64,000 bases of DNA from Antedon mediterranea (Eukaryota; Echinodermata; Crinoidea; Comatulida; Antedonidae), in assembly GCF_964355755.1 (NCBI RefSeq), contig NC_092676.1:28314288-28378287 (forward strand), written 5' to 3'. Every line of letters begins with the position of its first letter. Positions within the stretch are counted from its first letter, which is position 1. Both the position numbers and the translations under genes were made by a program. The notes beneath the pieces were generated by a model, which saw only the letters and a list, made by a program, of their open reading frames with translations, did not search any database and was not told the DNA's origin. Shown piece by piece: positions 49,692-60,794 of this stretch.

Positions 49692-49903
49692 AAGAATACG
49701 TTCCTTCAAAAAGAACAATTACCATTCATCCATACAACTACAAAGGATATGAAGGGACGTTTTTGCACAGTTAAACTGGATGGAATGATTGTTATTGCAT
49801 GGCACTGTCAAGAAAGCACAACTAGTAAATATACTGCAAAAATTAAAAGTGTAACATGGTTTCAACAACTTCAGCGGTACGCATTTACCCTAGTAGAACA
49901 TAC
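49692..49903 (+). pseudogene. EEP-like gene internal fragment
   Basis: Open over 70 codons and matching the middle of the copy at 61646: KNTFLQKEQLPF, RFCTVKLDGMIVIAWHC, QQLQRYAFTLVEH. Both ends are missing: nothing resembling LTTYN or QE lies upstream. The fragment stops exactly where the inverted-repeat element at 49904 begins, just before the expected LPVIIGGDFN. Confidence 0.75.
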
Positions 49904-50076
49904 TATACAGATATTGCCTGCTTAGAGGTTAAATATAAGATTTGATTTGCCACACGAAAATTACACTGTCAATATCATCGTACTCGAAAATTTGCTGGAT
50001 TTATATTATATATATCATTATATTTTATATACTACAAAGATATATATTTAACCTCTAAGCAGGCAATATCTGTATA
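49904..50076. mobile_element. Foldback/MITE-like element, 34-bp perfect inverted repeats
   Basis: 49904-49937 (TATACAGATATTGCCTGC...) is the exact reverse complement of 50043-50076, with 105 bases between. It interrupts the EEP fragment to its left, so it is an insertion or caused a deletion. The ends suggest a TA target. No coding capacity. Confidence 0.8.
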
Positions 50077-50239
50077 ATATAAACTTGATTTATTCACGAG
50101 ACTAATGTGCAGTACAACTTGTTCAATCAATATTGATTGTTTTTACACAAGTTCGTGATATTACAAAAAAAAAAACAACACCATATAAATACGACAAAAA
50201 AAGATAGAAAAAAAAATGAAATTGAAAAAAACAAAATTA

Positions 50240-50347
50240 CAGCAGAATCCCTTTAATCTGACACCTCTATTTAGGGTACACCATACCGGTACTTCCCGTG
50301 TAAACGGAAACCCTTATCGAAGTGTATAATGTATGGGGATTCTACTG
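50240..50347. mobile_element. Small MITE, TA target
   Basis: Ends CAGCAGAATCCC and GGGGATTCTACTG are inverted copies with one mismatch and are flanked by TA on each side (50238-50239 and 50348-50349). Size, ends and TA duplication fit a pogo/Tc1-type non-autonomous element. Confidence 0.65.
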
Positions 50348-50349
50348 TA

Positions 50350-50995
50350 GTACATAATAAATGTTTTTGTTTTCATTTACCTTAAAATAATAGTGATAAA
50401 AAACACATTTTAAAACTTAGATGTACACCATCGTAAATACCATACAATTATTTTTGCAATGCATTTCAGTGGTTATTTTAATATGATTATGTGATACGGT
50501 AGCTGTACGAACTAATTAAATTCTGTTTACACTTGTTTTTAGTTTAGTAGTAAATAAAGTGAATTCAATTTATTTGTGAATGTTCATATGTGTATTTTAT
50601 TCGTTCGATACCGATGCCCATTATTGTTACAGAGCAACGCTGTACTAACCAAAGCTACACTATCTAACGAATTGCAGACTGAAAATGCTCAACGAAGCTG
50701 TTGCCAAAGTATCTATAATTTATCATTTAGCAGTATCATGAATGAAGACAGATGAGCAACACGGCAAGTTATATGAATGTAAACAAAAGTTTTAAATAGT
50801 TTATACACATGTGGTAATAGCAACATACTCAGTTTATCACAATTTTATAACAATAAACAAAAATGAAGATTAAAATATTGAATACAAGGTAAAAATAATA
50901 AAAAATAAAGAGACTAAATCATCTGTTCAATATTTCACGAACAGAACGGCGGCGGCGCCGTTTTGTTAAATAATAACATTCCATTATTTCAGAGC
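50350..50995. other. Array-unit noncoding sequence
   Basis: Diverged copy of the EEP 3' flank unit found at 37480-37980 and 3250-3670 ('gcccattattgttacagagcaa', 'cacgaacagaacgg'). It places the EEP fragment at 49692 in the expected order relative to this flank. Confidence 0.55.
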
Positions 50996-50999
50996 CATT

Positions 51000-51161
51000 A
51001 ATTCTAAACCACCCGGTGATATACTGACATTTAATTAATTAATTTGTAACGACGATAAAGATGAGGAAATCTGTGAGAATGAGAAAAAGTTGCCCCAACC
51101 GAGATTCGAACTCGGACCGTCTGCTTGATATGGAGTGTCCTAACCATTAGACCACTGAGGC
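51000..51161 (-). mobile_element. tRNA-derived SINE (tRNA head at 51092-51161)
   Basis: On the minus strand from 51161, GCCTCAG pairs with TTGGGGC (acceptor), GTCTAATGGTTAGGAC forms a D arm and CCGAGTTCGAATCTCGG a perfect T arm. The anticodon stem (CTCCA/CAGAC) does not pair, and the 3' side runs into a body ending in A+T-rich sequence. A second copy of the body and the 3' end of the head lies at 51385-51463. Hence a SINE head, not a working tRNA gene. Confidence 0.7.
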
Positions 51162-51384
51162 TTTCATGGTATTGTTCAAACTCGATTGGATAGCGACTCT
51201 TTAACATTCTCGGCGTGGTGTGTACAACGAAACAGCGCTAGTCCCGCAATTGTACGCACGCGCACCAGAGATCAAAATTGATACGCCCTCATCTATTCAG
51301 TATTTATATTCACAAAGCGGGATCTCCAAAGAGATACTTTTATATATATAAACACAACAGGCATAACAATTAATTCTATACTGA

Positions 51385-51463
51385 AATTAAATTAATTAAT
51401 TTGAAACGATAAAGATGAGGAAACCTGTCAGAATGAGAAAAAGTCGCCCCAACCGAGACTCGA
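51385..51463 (-). mobile_element. Truncated copy of the same SINE
   Basis: 'cgataaagatgaggaaacct', 'gtcagaatgagaaaaagtcg' and 'ccccaaccgagactcg' repeat 51050-51105 in order; then the copy ends abruptly at the receptor tail relic. Confidence 0.65.
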
Positions 51464-51600
51464 TGGTGGTGCTCATATTTGCATGATTAACCACAAACTA
51501 TTTTCTCACACGCAAGGACCGGCATGATTTTCCCGAATGCCCAGCCAGGTGATACGCCAAAAAAAAAATGTTTAAACACAGAAAAACAAATTCGACGTAT
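51464..51600 (+). pseudogene. Receptor TM/tail exon relic, copy 4
   Basis: 'ggtggtgctcatatttgcat' followed by 'ttctcacacgcaaggaccgg' and 'ttcccgaatgcccagccagg' follow the exon at 40400-40500 with a stop after the helix and indels. The fused SINE has replaced its splice acceptor. The frame 51524-51742 is unrelated. Confidence 0.7.
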
Positions 51601-51897
51601 AACATTATTTTATATTGGTAATTATTATGTACCGGTATCTGTTTCTGGGCAACCCATCTCAAATTTGTTTACTGTGATTTCGCCGTCTCAATTTGGTTAT
51701 ATTATTGTTATATTATTTATTGACATAGATGGACATAGATAAACTTTATTAGTCAAAAATGGAATTTTATTTAATATTTTTGTTATTTATTTATTTTTGC
51801 CACTGTAACTGAGAAAAGAAAAATAAACTTGACTTGAATTGACTAAATCTTAATTGTCAAAAGAGAAAAGTGAAATGGAATTCGAGTTATTGTATTC

Positions 51898-51940
51898 AAA
51901 CTGTCTTACTTAACTGTCTTACTTAACTGTCTTACTTAAC
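51898..51940. repeat. Short tandem repeat, 14-bp unit x3
   Basis: ACTGTCTTACTTAA is repeated three times in direct order immediately left of the retrotransposon fragment at 51941. The same word occurs once in other units ('actgtcttgcttaac'). Confidence 0.75.
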
Positions 51941-52215
51941 TTGTTCCGAGCTAAACAACCTATTTATCTCCTTGATCTTCTTCCCTCCTACACCCCTCTT
52001 ACTTGTCTTCGTTCGGCTGATCAAAACCTACTACTTTTTCCTAGAATTAACACCAAATCTTATGGACAAAGGTCTTTCATGTTCTCTGCTGCTTCTCTTT
52101 GGAATTCTCTCCCTCGTCATTTTACTAAATCAACTTCTATTGCTATTTTTTAAAAAGAACTTAAATCGCATCTTTTTAACATCCAATATAAGCGCCTTTG
52201 ATTTTTACTTCGGTT
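51941..52215 (+). pseudogene. Non-LTR retrotransposon ORF2, 3'-end fragment
   Basis: One frame reads PIYLLDLLPSYTPLTCLRSA, then LFPRINTKSYGQRSFMFSAA, SLWNSLP and, after one stop, KELKSHLF. The YGxRxFxxAAxxLWNSLP ... LKxxLF pattern is characteristic of the extreme C-terminus of CR1/Jockey-clade reverse-transcriptase proteins. Only this 5'-truncated end is present. Confidence 0.7.
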
Positions 52216-52562
52216 TAGTTGATTCTGGCGCTATACAAATACCTAAATTATTATTATTATTATATTGTAATATAAAATAAACCACTCGAATGATAATACA
52301 AATCATGTGAAAAGATAAAGATGAGAACATTTAAGAACAATTGTTAAAGAAAGCTTATCATTTTTCTTAATCAAGATGTATATATTCGGTCTATTCATAC
52401 ATAATGTGAAAAGATAAAGATGAGAAAAAAGGTATAATGCCGGTGGATTTTATCGTTCACCAGGGGGAATTCACACCCATTGAACAAGTGTTCCTATTGT
52501 TTTAGAATAACCAATGTTTCACTTGCATAAATGGTTCTAACATCTATTGTTAAATGTTTTAA

Positions 52563-53159
52563 AGGCCAGGTGCAGGGAAAAAAATTCTATTGATCATACA
52601 TTCCAATAATTATCAATCTATAGTTTCCCCTATGTTTCATAATTTTGGGGATTTTATTTATTTTACAGGAGCTTGTTGAAAATAAGCACTTTCTTATCAG
52701 TGGGGGCATAGTTCAAATTACACAGTAAAATCTCTCTTCTTTTGTACACACATTTTGTAAATAGAGAGGCGTTTTAAAAAGCTATGAAAAATAAACGGTG
52801 TTGTAAAAAATGTTATCAGATGACTAAATATAGGTAATATAACTTGAATTTTACATTTCTTGTATTTTTATTCAACTTCAGATTTTTATTTTCCTGCTAT
52901 AGCAAAAATTATCCATCGTATATCCACCATCTTTTTTCACCTTCTAGGGAGTCACCAGACATGTATTACATTAGGTTAAACTACCTAACTACTGAAAAAA
53001 AAAAGTTTTCCTGATTTTTATGGCAGAATTTTGCCAAATTTTGTATTTGACCATATTAAGGGAAATTCATGTTTTTTTGTCTTGATTTCTGTTACAAATA
53101 ATTGATTTATGTACAATTAACCAGATATTATATTTAAAATTCATGCCTGTACCTGAGCT
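52563..53159. mobile_element. TTAA-type non-autonomous transposon with exact empty site
   Basis: TTAA at 52559-52562 and 53160-53163 flank 597 bases with ends AGGCCAGGTGCAGG and, reversed, AGCTCAGGTACAGG. The paralogous unit at 46055-46080 reads 'atgttttaaaattcacaac' without the insert, which is exactly what joining the flanks at one TTAA gives. No coding capacity. Ends differ from the large transposon at 20349. Confidence 0.85.
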
Positions 53160-53452
53160 TTAAAATTCACAACTCTGATTCTCTGCATTTTAATCGGAGT
53201 TTTAAAATACATTTTGCATAACAATCTGATACATGCTTAGGCCTACATTCATGTTATTATTATTGCATTAGGCCTACTTGTTATCAATCCGTTTCCATCA
53301 GGCAATTCACAGAATATAGAATGAACTAAAGTTACCCCATAATGTTGCACTTAGAACAATTAATGGTAAGTTGTTGTACATTATTTATATTTATCACAAC
53401 TCAAATATTTCGGTGTTAATTTTTAAATGACATTATTATACATTATGCAGTC

Positions 53453-54048
53453 ATGACTGTTTCTTACCAAGTGGCATATGAAAACGAGCAGGGCATAGAA
53501 ATAAGTGGATTCGCATTGGAGGAGGTTGAAAATTTCATGTACCTTGGCGCCAGGATACAAGGAGATGGAGATAACACCAAAGAAATCAGAAGCAGATTGG
53601 CCATGTGATTGCCAATCTGGACAATGGACAATGGACAAGATAAAGTGACCAAGCTGTGCATTCTCAAAGCATGTGTCTTTCCAGTGGCCACAAATGCCCG
53701 CGAGAACTGGGTACTGCGCAAGAAGGATGAAAAATCCATCGCAGCTTTTGAAAACAAATGCTACCGAAGGATCCTGCGATTCCCATGGACTCGGCACCGC
53801 ACAAACGATAGCATAAGAGAGGAGCTTGGCGTATCAAATAATTGGTTGCTGCAGTATGTTAAAAAGCAGAAATTGTGCTATTTTGGTCACATTAAGCGGC
53901 AAGATGGAATGGAGAAGAGAGTGTTAGAGGCTTATATTCCAGGGAAGAGAAGGAGAGGCAGACCAAAATGCAAATGGCAAAAGACTATAACAGATGTGTT
54001 TGGCTCTATGGAGCAAGCAAGTAGGATGACAGAAGACAGGAGATAGTT
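53453..54048 (+). pseudogene. Endonuclease/reverse transcriptase C-terminal fragment
   Basis: Reads MTVSYQVAYENEQGIEISGF, VENFMYLGARIQGDGDNTKE, IRSRLAM, then TGA (53606). In the same frame it continues with LCILKACVFPVATNARENW, FENKCYRRILRF, LLQYVKKQKLCYFGHIKR and GRPKCKWQ to 54046. FxYLGxxI and the GHIxRxD...RRRGRPxxxW run are typical of the post-RT region of RTE-like non-LTR elements. 5'-truncated and interrupted, hence dead. Confidence 0.75.
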
Positions 54049-54499
54049 TCAAAATATTGTTAGAGAAGCTAGGCTCTGATTAGAGTTTGCTTTGACGATG
54101 ACGACTATATACATTATATGTAATAAAGGAAGTCTTATTCAGTTTTTAATGAACGTAAATGCGTTTTGTCCGGCGTGAACATAAAGACAAATTAACAATG
54201 GAACCAAAATGACATAAGTTCACAAAAATAGCACCACATTTTAAACAAGCAACACAGGATTTAACAATTATACATTGTGCTTCATCAGATTAGGAAAGGG
54301 TGAAGTGTAATTTCAATCTTCCCTGATCTGATCTATTATTTGTATTGTTACATTTAGGGAATAGATAAAATATAATATCGAATTTGTATTTTTACTATAC
54401 GCTGACTATAACTGTATTTGCTTTATCGATATTTTATAAGCTTTCGTAAACGCAATAGATAGTAAACATAAGGCCCACCTCATCTGTGAACATAGAATA

Positions 54500-55040
54500 A
54501 TATTTGTATTAGAAAGGCAAAAAACAAATATTATTGTAATTCCTTATTAAGTCTTAAACGTAACAACCCTGCCATGTGGCATAAAGGTATTAAACAACTA
54601 TGTAATCTTAAGACTAAAAATACTAATTTCACCTTGCCTGGGCTGTCCAAAGTTGAAACTGCCACTGAGATTAATGCCCTTTTCTCTAGTGTTTGTAATG
54701 CCATCCCTCCTCTTAATTTAAACGATTTGCCTGCTTATCTCCCAGCCCCTGGGCCACCACCTTTAATATATGCTGGTCAGGTCCTAAAAGCCTTTTGTAA
54801 TCTTAAGCCTAACAAAGCTGGCCATCCAGATGAACCCCTATTAAATTATATAGAGATTTTGCTCCTGAACTTGCTGAGCCTGTTGCGGATATCTTCAATC
54901 ATGCATTGAAGGATGGTGTTTCCCCGACCTTTGGAAAAGGGCTACTGTAGTTCCCATTCCTAAAACTGTGAATGCTAGTTCTGTCTCTGACCTTAGACCT
55001 ATTTCCCTTACCTATATTCTTGCCAGGGTATTCGAATCTT
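54500..55040 (+). pseudogene. CR1-like retrotransposon ORF2, left part of a split copy
   Basis: Contains MWHKGIKQLCNLKTKN, TATEINALFSSVCNAI, LKAFCNLKPNKAGHPDE and, after a frameshift near 54850, LWKRATVVPIPKTVN, SDLRPISLTYILARVFESF. These are the linker and RT motifs 1-2 of a CR1-like reverse transcriptase. Coding stops at about 55038, where the insertion begins; the same protein resumes at 59651. Confidence 0.8.
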
Positions 55041-55440
55041 TTATTTTTTTTGTCTTGTGTGGGTTCGTCCCACTTTTATTATAGTTCTATAAATATAATA
55101 ATATATGTAAATAAAATAACAGCAGAAAACTTGGTTACTTCATTGATTTAATCACTACAAATTTGTTTCGTACGACCAGCATGTAGCTGACCGCACTCTT
55201 CAGGTGAAATATAGAACATAAGTGACACAGTTGTCTCATAGTGCTTAATAAAAGTGAGTCATCAGGAAGTCGTATACAATAGCCTATTGTTTTAGATAAA
55301 CTGTTTGGATCTGCAATTTAGTAAGAATTTTTTCCTATGTCTACAAGTAGAGACTAACTCGTTCTTACCGTTCAGTGAGCATAGCTCTGGTTGACATATA
55401 ATAACATACTTTTCATATATAGGGGCCTACATAAATTACA
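55041..55440 (-). mobile_element. Penelope-like or retrozyme-type fragment
   Basis: Sequence between the split CR1-like element and the 3' end of the L1-like element. On the minus strand it contains the hammerhead core described separately, then about 110 bases ending in GTGGGACGAACCCAC (small hairpin) and an A-rich tract near 55040. Hammerhead motifs are known in the terminal repeats of Penelope-like elements and in animal retrozymes. No reverse transcriptase or GIY-YIG frame is visible, so the fragment cannot be assigned firmly, and it could be the 3' end of the adjacent L1-like element. Confidence 0.45.
55140..55215 (-). ncRNA. Hammerhead ribozyme motif, type I
   Basis: Minus strand, 5' to 3': CUGAAGA (55203-55197, consensus CUGANGA); stem II GUGCGGUCAGC (55196-55186), loop UACAU, GCUGGUCGUAC (55180-55170), 11 consecutive pairs counting G-U; GAAA (55169-55166); a short stem III, ACA/UGU, with loop AAUU; and cleavage triplet GUA, with the break after A55156. 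Stem I starts with UCAC (5' side, 55207-55204) pairing GUGA (55155-55152), then an internal loop. All conserved core positions are present. Short stem III is usual for ribozymes of Penelope-like elements and retrozymes. Activity is inferred. Confidence 0.65.
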
Positions 55441-58400
55441 TCTTTTTTTTGTTTTCTTTAATAATATATGTACATATGCACATTTATATAATTCTCTTAT
55501 TTATAAGGTACATTGTTTAAAAATACATATCTTTTGAACAGTATATACATAAGACTAAGATTATTTTGATGTTAAAAAGTAACCACATTTACATTCATAT
55601 ACATTTTTAAAAATACAATTAGTTAAAATATGTCGATGGCAATAAAATGACGATAAAAATTGATTTAAAAAAAACGTACTTATGAAAAAGTGATTATTGT
55701 TGTTTTATTCTGTTCGTGTCCGTGTCTGGGTAGAGAGGCTATAAACTCAGGGGAAGAATATAAAGAATCTTGCCTTTTCACCAAGAAAAAAATGGATGAG
55801 ATGAAAACGAAGAATGCAAAAGCTTGAAAAAAGGGTGTTTAGAATGGATAGGATGGAATGATATATATAATGAAAACCGTAAGGTTAGAGTCCATACACA
55901 GTGCAAGTCCAAGGTAATATTTTGGCTCTGTGTGTATGTGAGACGCTTCATACCCGGATGACATATCTTAAAAGTAATATAGTTACTAGGCCTATATACA
56001 ATGTATTTAAGAGATACAAATAGTATTTTTTTATTTCATTAATTTAAGGAAATGTTGCTTTATATCTCCCCATTTACATTGAGCTTTAAAGTAGTAGCAC
56101 TTATACTCATTTTCAATTAAATGCTTTACTTCAGTAATAAAAAGATTCCAGATCTTTTTTTCATAGTTGTTTCCTTTTTTTTCAGGTTTTGTTAATATAT
56201 GCAACTTATATATAGTGAATACAAATAATGAAATCAATTCATTTACAATTATGTTATTCGATCCAGTAATCATTGTAGACCAAGTTATTGGGTCTTCGTT
56301 TGAAAAGCTCTTAGCTATGACATTTTTAAATTTAAGCCATATCCATTGAATTACACTGCATTTATATAACATGTGTTTTTCAGTTTCAATCTTGTTTATA
56401 AATTTATCACATAAATCATTACCTGCTAAGTTCCAGATTTTCAATCGTTTTTTACATTGTAGTATTCTATGCAGAAGTTTAAAATTAAATTGAGCAACTT
56501 TGGGTATATGTTTTAGTCTATAAACTTTATAGTACCAAACATTACTCCAATCAATGTCTACCTTACCTAGTTCTATTTCCCATTTTGTTTGTGAATTTGG
56601 TATTTTTGAACATCTATTAATAAAATGATTATAGAAGACGGTTCCTTTATTTTTCATATAAAGTCGTAGACTAGGAATACTATTGTCTTCCTTTTTTGTA
56701 TTATCTTTTTCAATAATTTCTTTCCACTGTTTTGGTATGGCTTTTAACTTTTAACTATTGCATATATATAATTAAGGCGTTATGCCTTTTATACAGTTTA
56801 GGAAATATTTCACAAGGTGAAAGTACTCTATCATTCATGTAAATATCTCCGATTGTTTTAAACCCAGAAGATAACCATACTTTAAAATACATAGATTTAT
56901 TGTTCAATATGATATGTCTGTTTTCCCATAATTGTTGGCTCTTTATTCCATAGTAGTTTTTAGTTTTACATGTATGATATTGTTTAATTTTACAACAGAC
57001 TTCATCATATTTCTATAAAATAAAGGCATACTGCCCAAGTTAGCATGCTCTTCGAAATTCAACTGCGTTATGTTAACTGTATATTCAATAGGTTGAAGGT
57101 AAAACTTTGGAATGCATTTCCATTTACCTGGATCTGGGCTTAAGAGTCTCTTAACCCAGGTTAGTTTGAGAGATTCTATCACCGAAGTGAGATCTGGCAT
57201 ATTCAAACCACCTTCTTCCACATTTCTAATTAATGTTGTTCGTTTTATGTTTTCTTTTTTATTACCCCAAAGGAAGTCATATAACAGTTTTTCTATTTTT
57301 GTAATTATTTCCATAGGCACCTCAATAATACTAGCAGTATAGATAAACCTTGATATTGCTAGTGTTTTTATAATAGTAATGTTACCAAAAAAACTTAGGT
57401 TACGTCTTTTCTATAATTTTAATACATTTTCTAAGTTGGTGATTTTTTTCTCCCAATTTCTGTATTCACATAATTGTTTAACCCTACATGTATTCCTAGA
57501 AATTGTACTGGTTCACTGGACCATAAAATATTGAATGGTTTTGACATATTATTTTTGTTTGAACCAATCCACATACCATTTTTCTTATTTTTATTTAGTT
57601 TTAATCCTGACACACTCTACAGAATAGATCAATTTCATCGAAAAAATATTTTAAACTACTTTCATCTTGCGTAAAAATAACGGTATTGTCTGCAAGTTGA
57701 GCAATCTTTACAATGTTGTCATTTTCGTTATTGCTGTTTGGTAATGTAATTCCTTTACATTTAGGATTTTTTCTTATATTTGTGGTCATTAATTCTGTCA
57801 CCAAAATAAATAATATCGCTGATAATGGGCAGCCTTGCCTCACGCCGCACTCCATATTAAAGCTTTCTGAGAGCCATCCGTTATTTACTATTTGTATTTT
57901 AACACAATTTGTTTCTTTATAAATTACATTTATCCATTTGATAAAAGAATTACCAAAACCAAAATGACTTAAAGTCTTAAATAATAGTACTCTATCTAAT
58001 GAGTCAAAGGCTTTTGCAAAATCTAGAAATACAATTGCACCTGGCATATTGTTTAAGCTTGTAAAGTCTAGTATGTCATTTACTAGTCTTACATTTTCTC
58101 CCCCAAACCTTTTTTTTTACATATCCTTTTTGATCTTCATTTACTATAGATCCTATAACATTTTGTAATCTGTTAGCTAATACATGGGTTAATATTTTAT
58201 AATCGACATTAAGAAGAGTAATCGGTCTCAGTTATCTAAGTTTTCTCTTTGTCCCTTTTTATATATAAGGTTTATTATACCTCTTTTTTGTGTTGTGGAT
58301 AACTTTCCATTATTATAGTTATAGTTTAAAGAATCACAAAGGATATGTTTTAAATGGTTCCAAAAAGTGCGATAAAATTCTACACTTAGGTCATCAATAC

Positions 58401-59650
58401 CTGGACTTTTATTTAATTTCATTTTAAAAATCGTTTTTGTACATTCATCTACAGATAGAAGACCTTCACGTTTTACTTTTTCTTCATCAGATAACATTAT
58501 ATGTATTGTTTAGGTATTTATTCATTTTATCTGCAGGTATCTCTTTATTAGAATACAGGTTTTTATAGAATATAACTTCTTCTTTCAAAATTTCTTCGTT
58601 ATTCGAAGTATATTTACCATTTCTTTTTAATACAGCATTAATGTGTTTTCTTTTTGCTTTATTTTTTTCTAATCCTAAAAAGAATTTATTATTCTTTTCA
58701 CCTTTTTCGAACCATTCGATTCTAGACCTTATTTTCGCACCATGTGCTTCTAGAAGGTAGATGTCATCTAACTGTTTTATTTTATCTCTTAATATTTTGT
58801 TTGTATTTTCAGTGTAGGAAACATTTAATTGACTAGTTAGTTCATCAATTTCATAAAGTAAGTTATTTTTGGGGTATTTCTTTCTTTTTTTTCCTTTGTA
58901 CAGTATCTACGAGTGAATTCTTTTATTTTAACTTTCAGGAATTCTCATTGAAGGTCTGGACTTAAGTTGTTTTCATTATTTTTAATGATTTCTATTATGT
59001 GTATTATATTTTCTACGTATGTATCATCATTTAAGATGCTATTATTTATTTTCCAAATTCCTGGACCTTTCACTTGGTTGGTATTTACGAGTTTAAGTGA
59101 GATTGCTTGATGGTCAGAAAATAAGGAGGGCCTAATATCTGTTGAAAGAATATCGCCATTTTTTTGGAGATCACTAGATATGCACCTATAGTCTAATCTA
59201 CGAAAAGTATCTTTTCGCCTCCAGGTAAATTGTGTTTTATCACCGTGGCACTGTCTCCATATATCAGTTAATTTGTGATTTTTCATTAATTTGTTAAGGA
59301 TATTTGATGAATTGTCATATTTTTGATTAGGTTTGCTATTTCTTTGATCTACTTTATGTTGTAAAATACAATTCATATCTCCTCCCATTATAATGAGTTC
59401 ATCATTATCATTGAGTAGAGAGACAATTTTTCTATCCAGTTTCTTAAAGAACATTTCTCTTTCTTTATAATTATTAGGAGCGTACACATTTATAAGATTT
59501 ATTACTTTTTCATTAAAACTGAAACTTAAAATTAGTATTCTACCTTCTTCGTCTGTAAATTTGAGTTTAATATCTTTAACATCTAAGCTAGACTTAAACA
59601 AGATAGAAACTCCTTTACTATTTGTTGTTCCAAAGCTGTGGTAGGTTTCG
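55441..59650 (-). mobile_element. L1/Tx1-like retrotransposon, 5'-truncated, decayed
   Basis: Minus-strand ORF2 in broken frames. It starts inside the endonuclease (ETYHSFGTTNSKGVSILF from 59650, then IIMGGDMNC and SDHQAIS). A linker follows (RSRIEWFEKGEKNNKFFLG, about 58720). The RT has NKSPGIDDLSVEFYRTFWN, LSTTQKRGIINLIYKKG, VFLDFAKAFDSLDRV, CGVRQGCPLS and QLADNTVIF, where the second Asp of the usual ADD box is Asn. C-terminal pieces are LYDFLWGNKKENIKR and PKVAQFNFKLLHRIL, ending at 56031. At least four frameshifts are needed. Noncoding sequence from 56030 to a T-rich tract near 55443 is the probable 3' end. It is inserted antisense in the CR1-like element. Confidence 0.8.
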
Positions 59651-60794
59651 CTTGTTAAGTTGATTCTTGAAGATATTAAGGGTAAATTAGATTCTCGTCA
59701 ATTTGGTAGTAGGAAAAAGGCTTCCTCAACTCACTATCTTGTTAGTCTTATTGACTCTACACTCAAAGATGTTGAGAAGGGTAAATGTTATGTTAACCTA
59801 TGTGCGACTGACTTTACTAAAGCTTTTGATCGTGTTGATCATAATGTTATTATTATAAAGTTGATTGAACTGGGTGTGAGGTCGTCCATAATTCCCATCG
59901 TCTGCAGCTTTCTCACTTCCGTTCTCTCAACACCAAGTTTGCTGGGATTTTGTTGTGGTGTCCCACAGGGGACATTGCTTGGCCCTGTATTTTTCCTAGT
60001 ACTTATTAACGATGCTTGTGTTGATTGCTGCAGACGATGGAAATATGTGGATGACCTCACCCTTGGGGAGGTCGTTCGCAAAGGTGATTTGCCTTCCATG
60101 CAATCCCTGTTAGATGATCTGATTGTTTGGTGTTCATCCAATAATATGATACCCAAACCCTCCAAATGCCATATCTTGGTTGTCAATTTTCTTAAGGAAA
60201 AGTCGGATGATATTATATCGCCTTCTTTTAGTCTGAGTGGTTCCATTTTACAAGTAGTTGATCACATGACGCTTCTTGGTGTAATCATTCAAAATGATCT
60301 GAAATGGGAACTTAACACTAATAATATTGTGTCTAGAGCTTCTAGACGTTTATTTTTCTTGTGCATTTTGAAGAAAGCGGGAATCTTAATTAATGATCTG
60401 TTGACTGTTTATATGGCTTATATAAGACCTATTTTAGAATATGCTGCCCCTGTTTGGCATGGCGCTATAACTAAGGATAAGGATGTCCAAGTCTATTGAA
60501 AAGGTACAAAAGAGAGCATTGCGAAACATGCTAGGTAACAACTATTTGTGCTATGATCATGCATTGTCTGTTACTGGTTTACCTACTCTTGTTGAGAGAA
60601 GAAACAAACTGGTGTTGTCTTTCGGGGAAGGCTTATTAAAATCCGAGCTGTTTAGAGAAATACTTCCCCCTCTTCATAAGCCAGCTCGGTCTCTCAGATT
60701 CAACCGCTTTCTAGAAGTACCTCATTGTAAAACCAGCAGACTTAGGTCGTCTCCAGTTCCCACCATGGTGGATATAATTAATAGGCACCACTAG
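59651..60794 (+). pseudogene. CR1-like retrotransposon ORF2, right part of a split copy
   Basis: Continues from 55038: ILEDIKGKLDSRQFGSRK, then LCATDFTKAFDRVDHN (RT motif with catalytic Asp), CGVPQGTLLGPVFFLVLIND, KYVDDLTLGE (the VDD active site), LGVIIQNDLKW and YIRPILEYAAPVWHG. A frame change follows near 60490, and then VQKRALRNMLG to a stop at 60792. About 200 bases of 3' flank with an A+T-rich end lie to about 61010. The two halves abut with no visible gap in the RT, so the interruption is a clean insertion. Apart from that and two frameshifts the RT is well preserved. Confidence 0.85.

Noticed and set aside
51092-51161. tRNA gene on the minus strand
   Set aside because: Acceptor, D and T arms pair, but the anticodon stem does not, and the sequence continues into a SINE body found again at 51385-51463.
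53423-53797. Two overlapping minus-strand frames
   Set aside because: They are shadows of the plus-strand retrotransposon fragment, which has recognisable family motifs.
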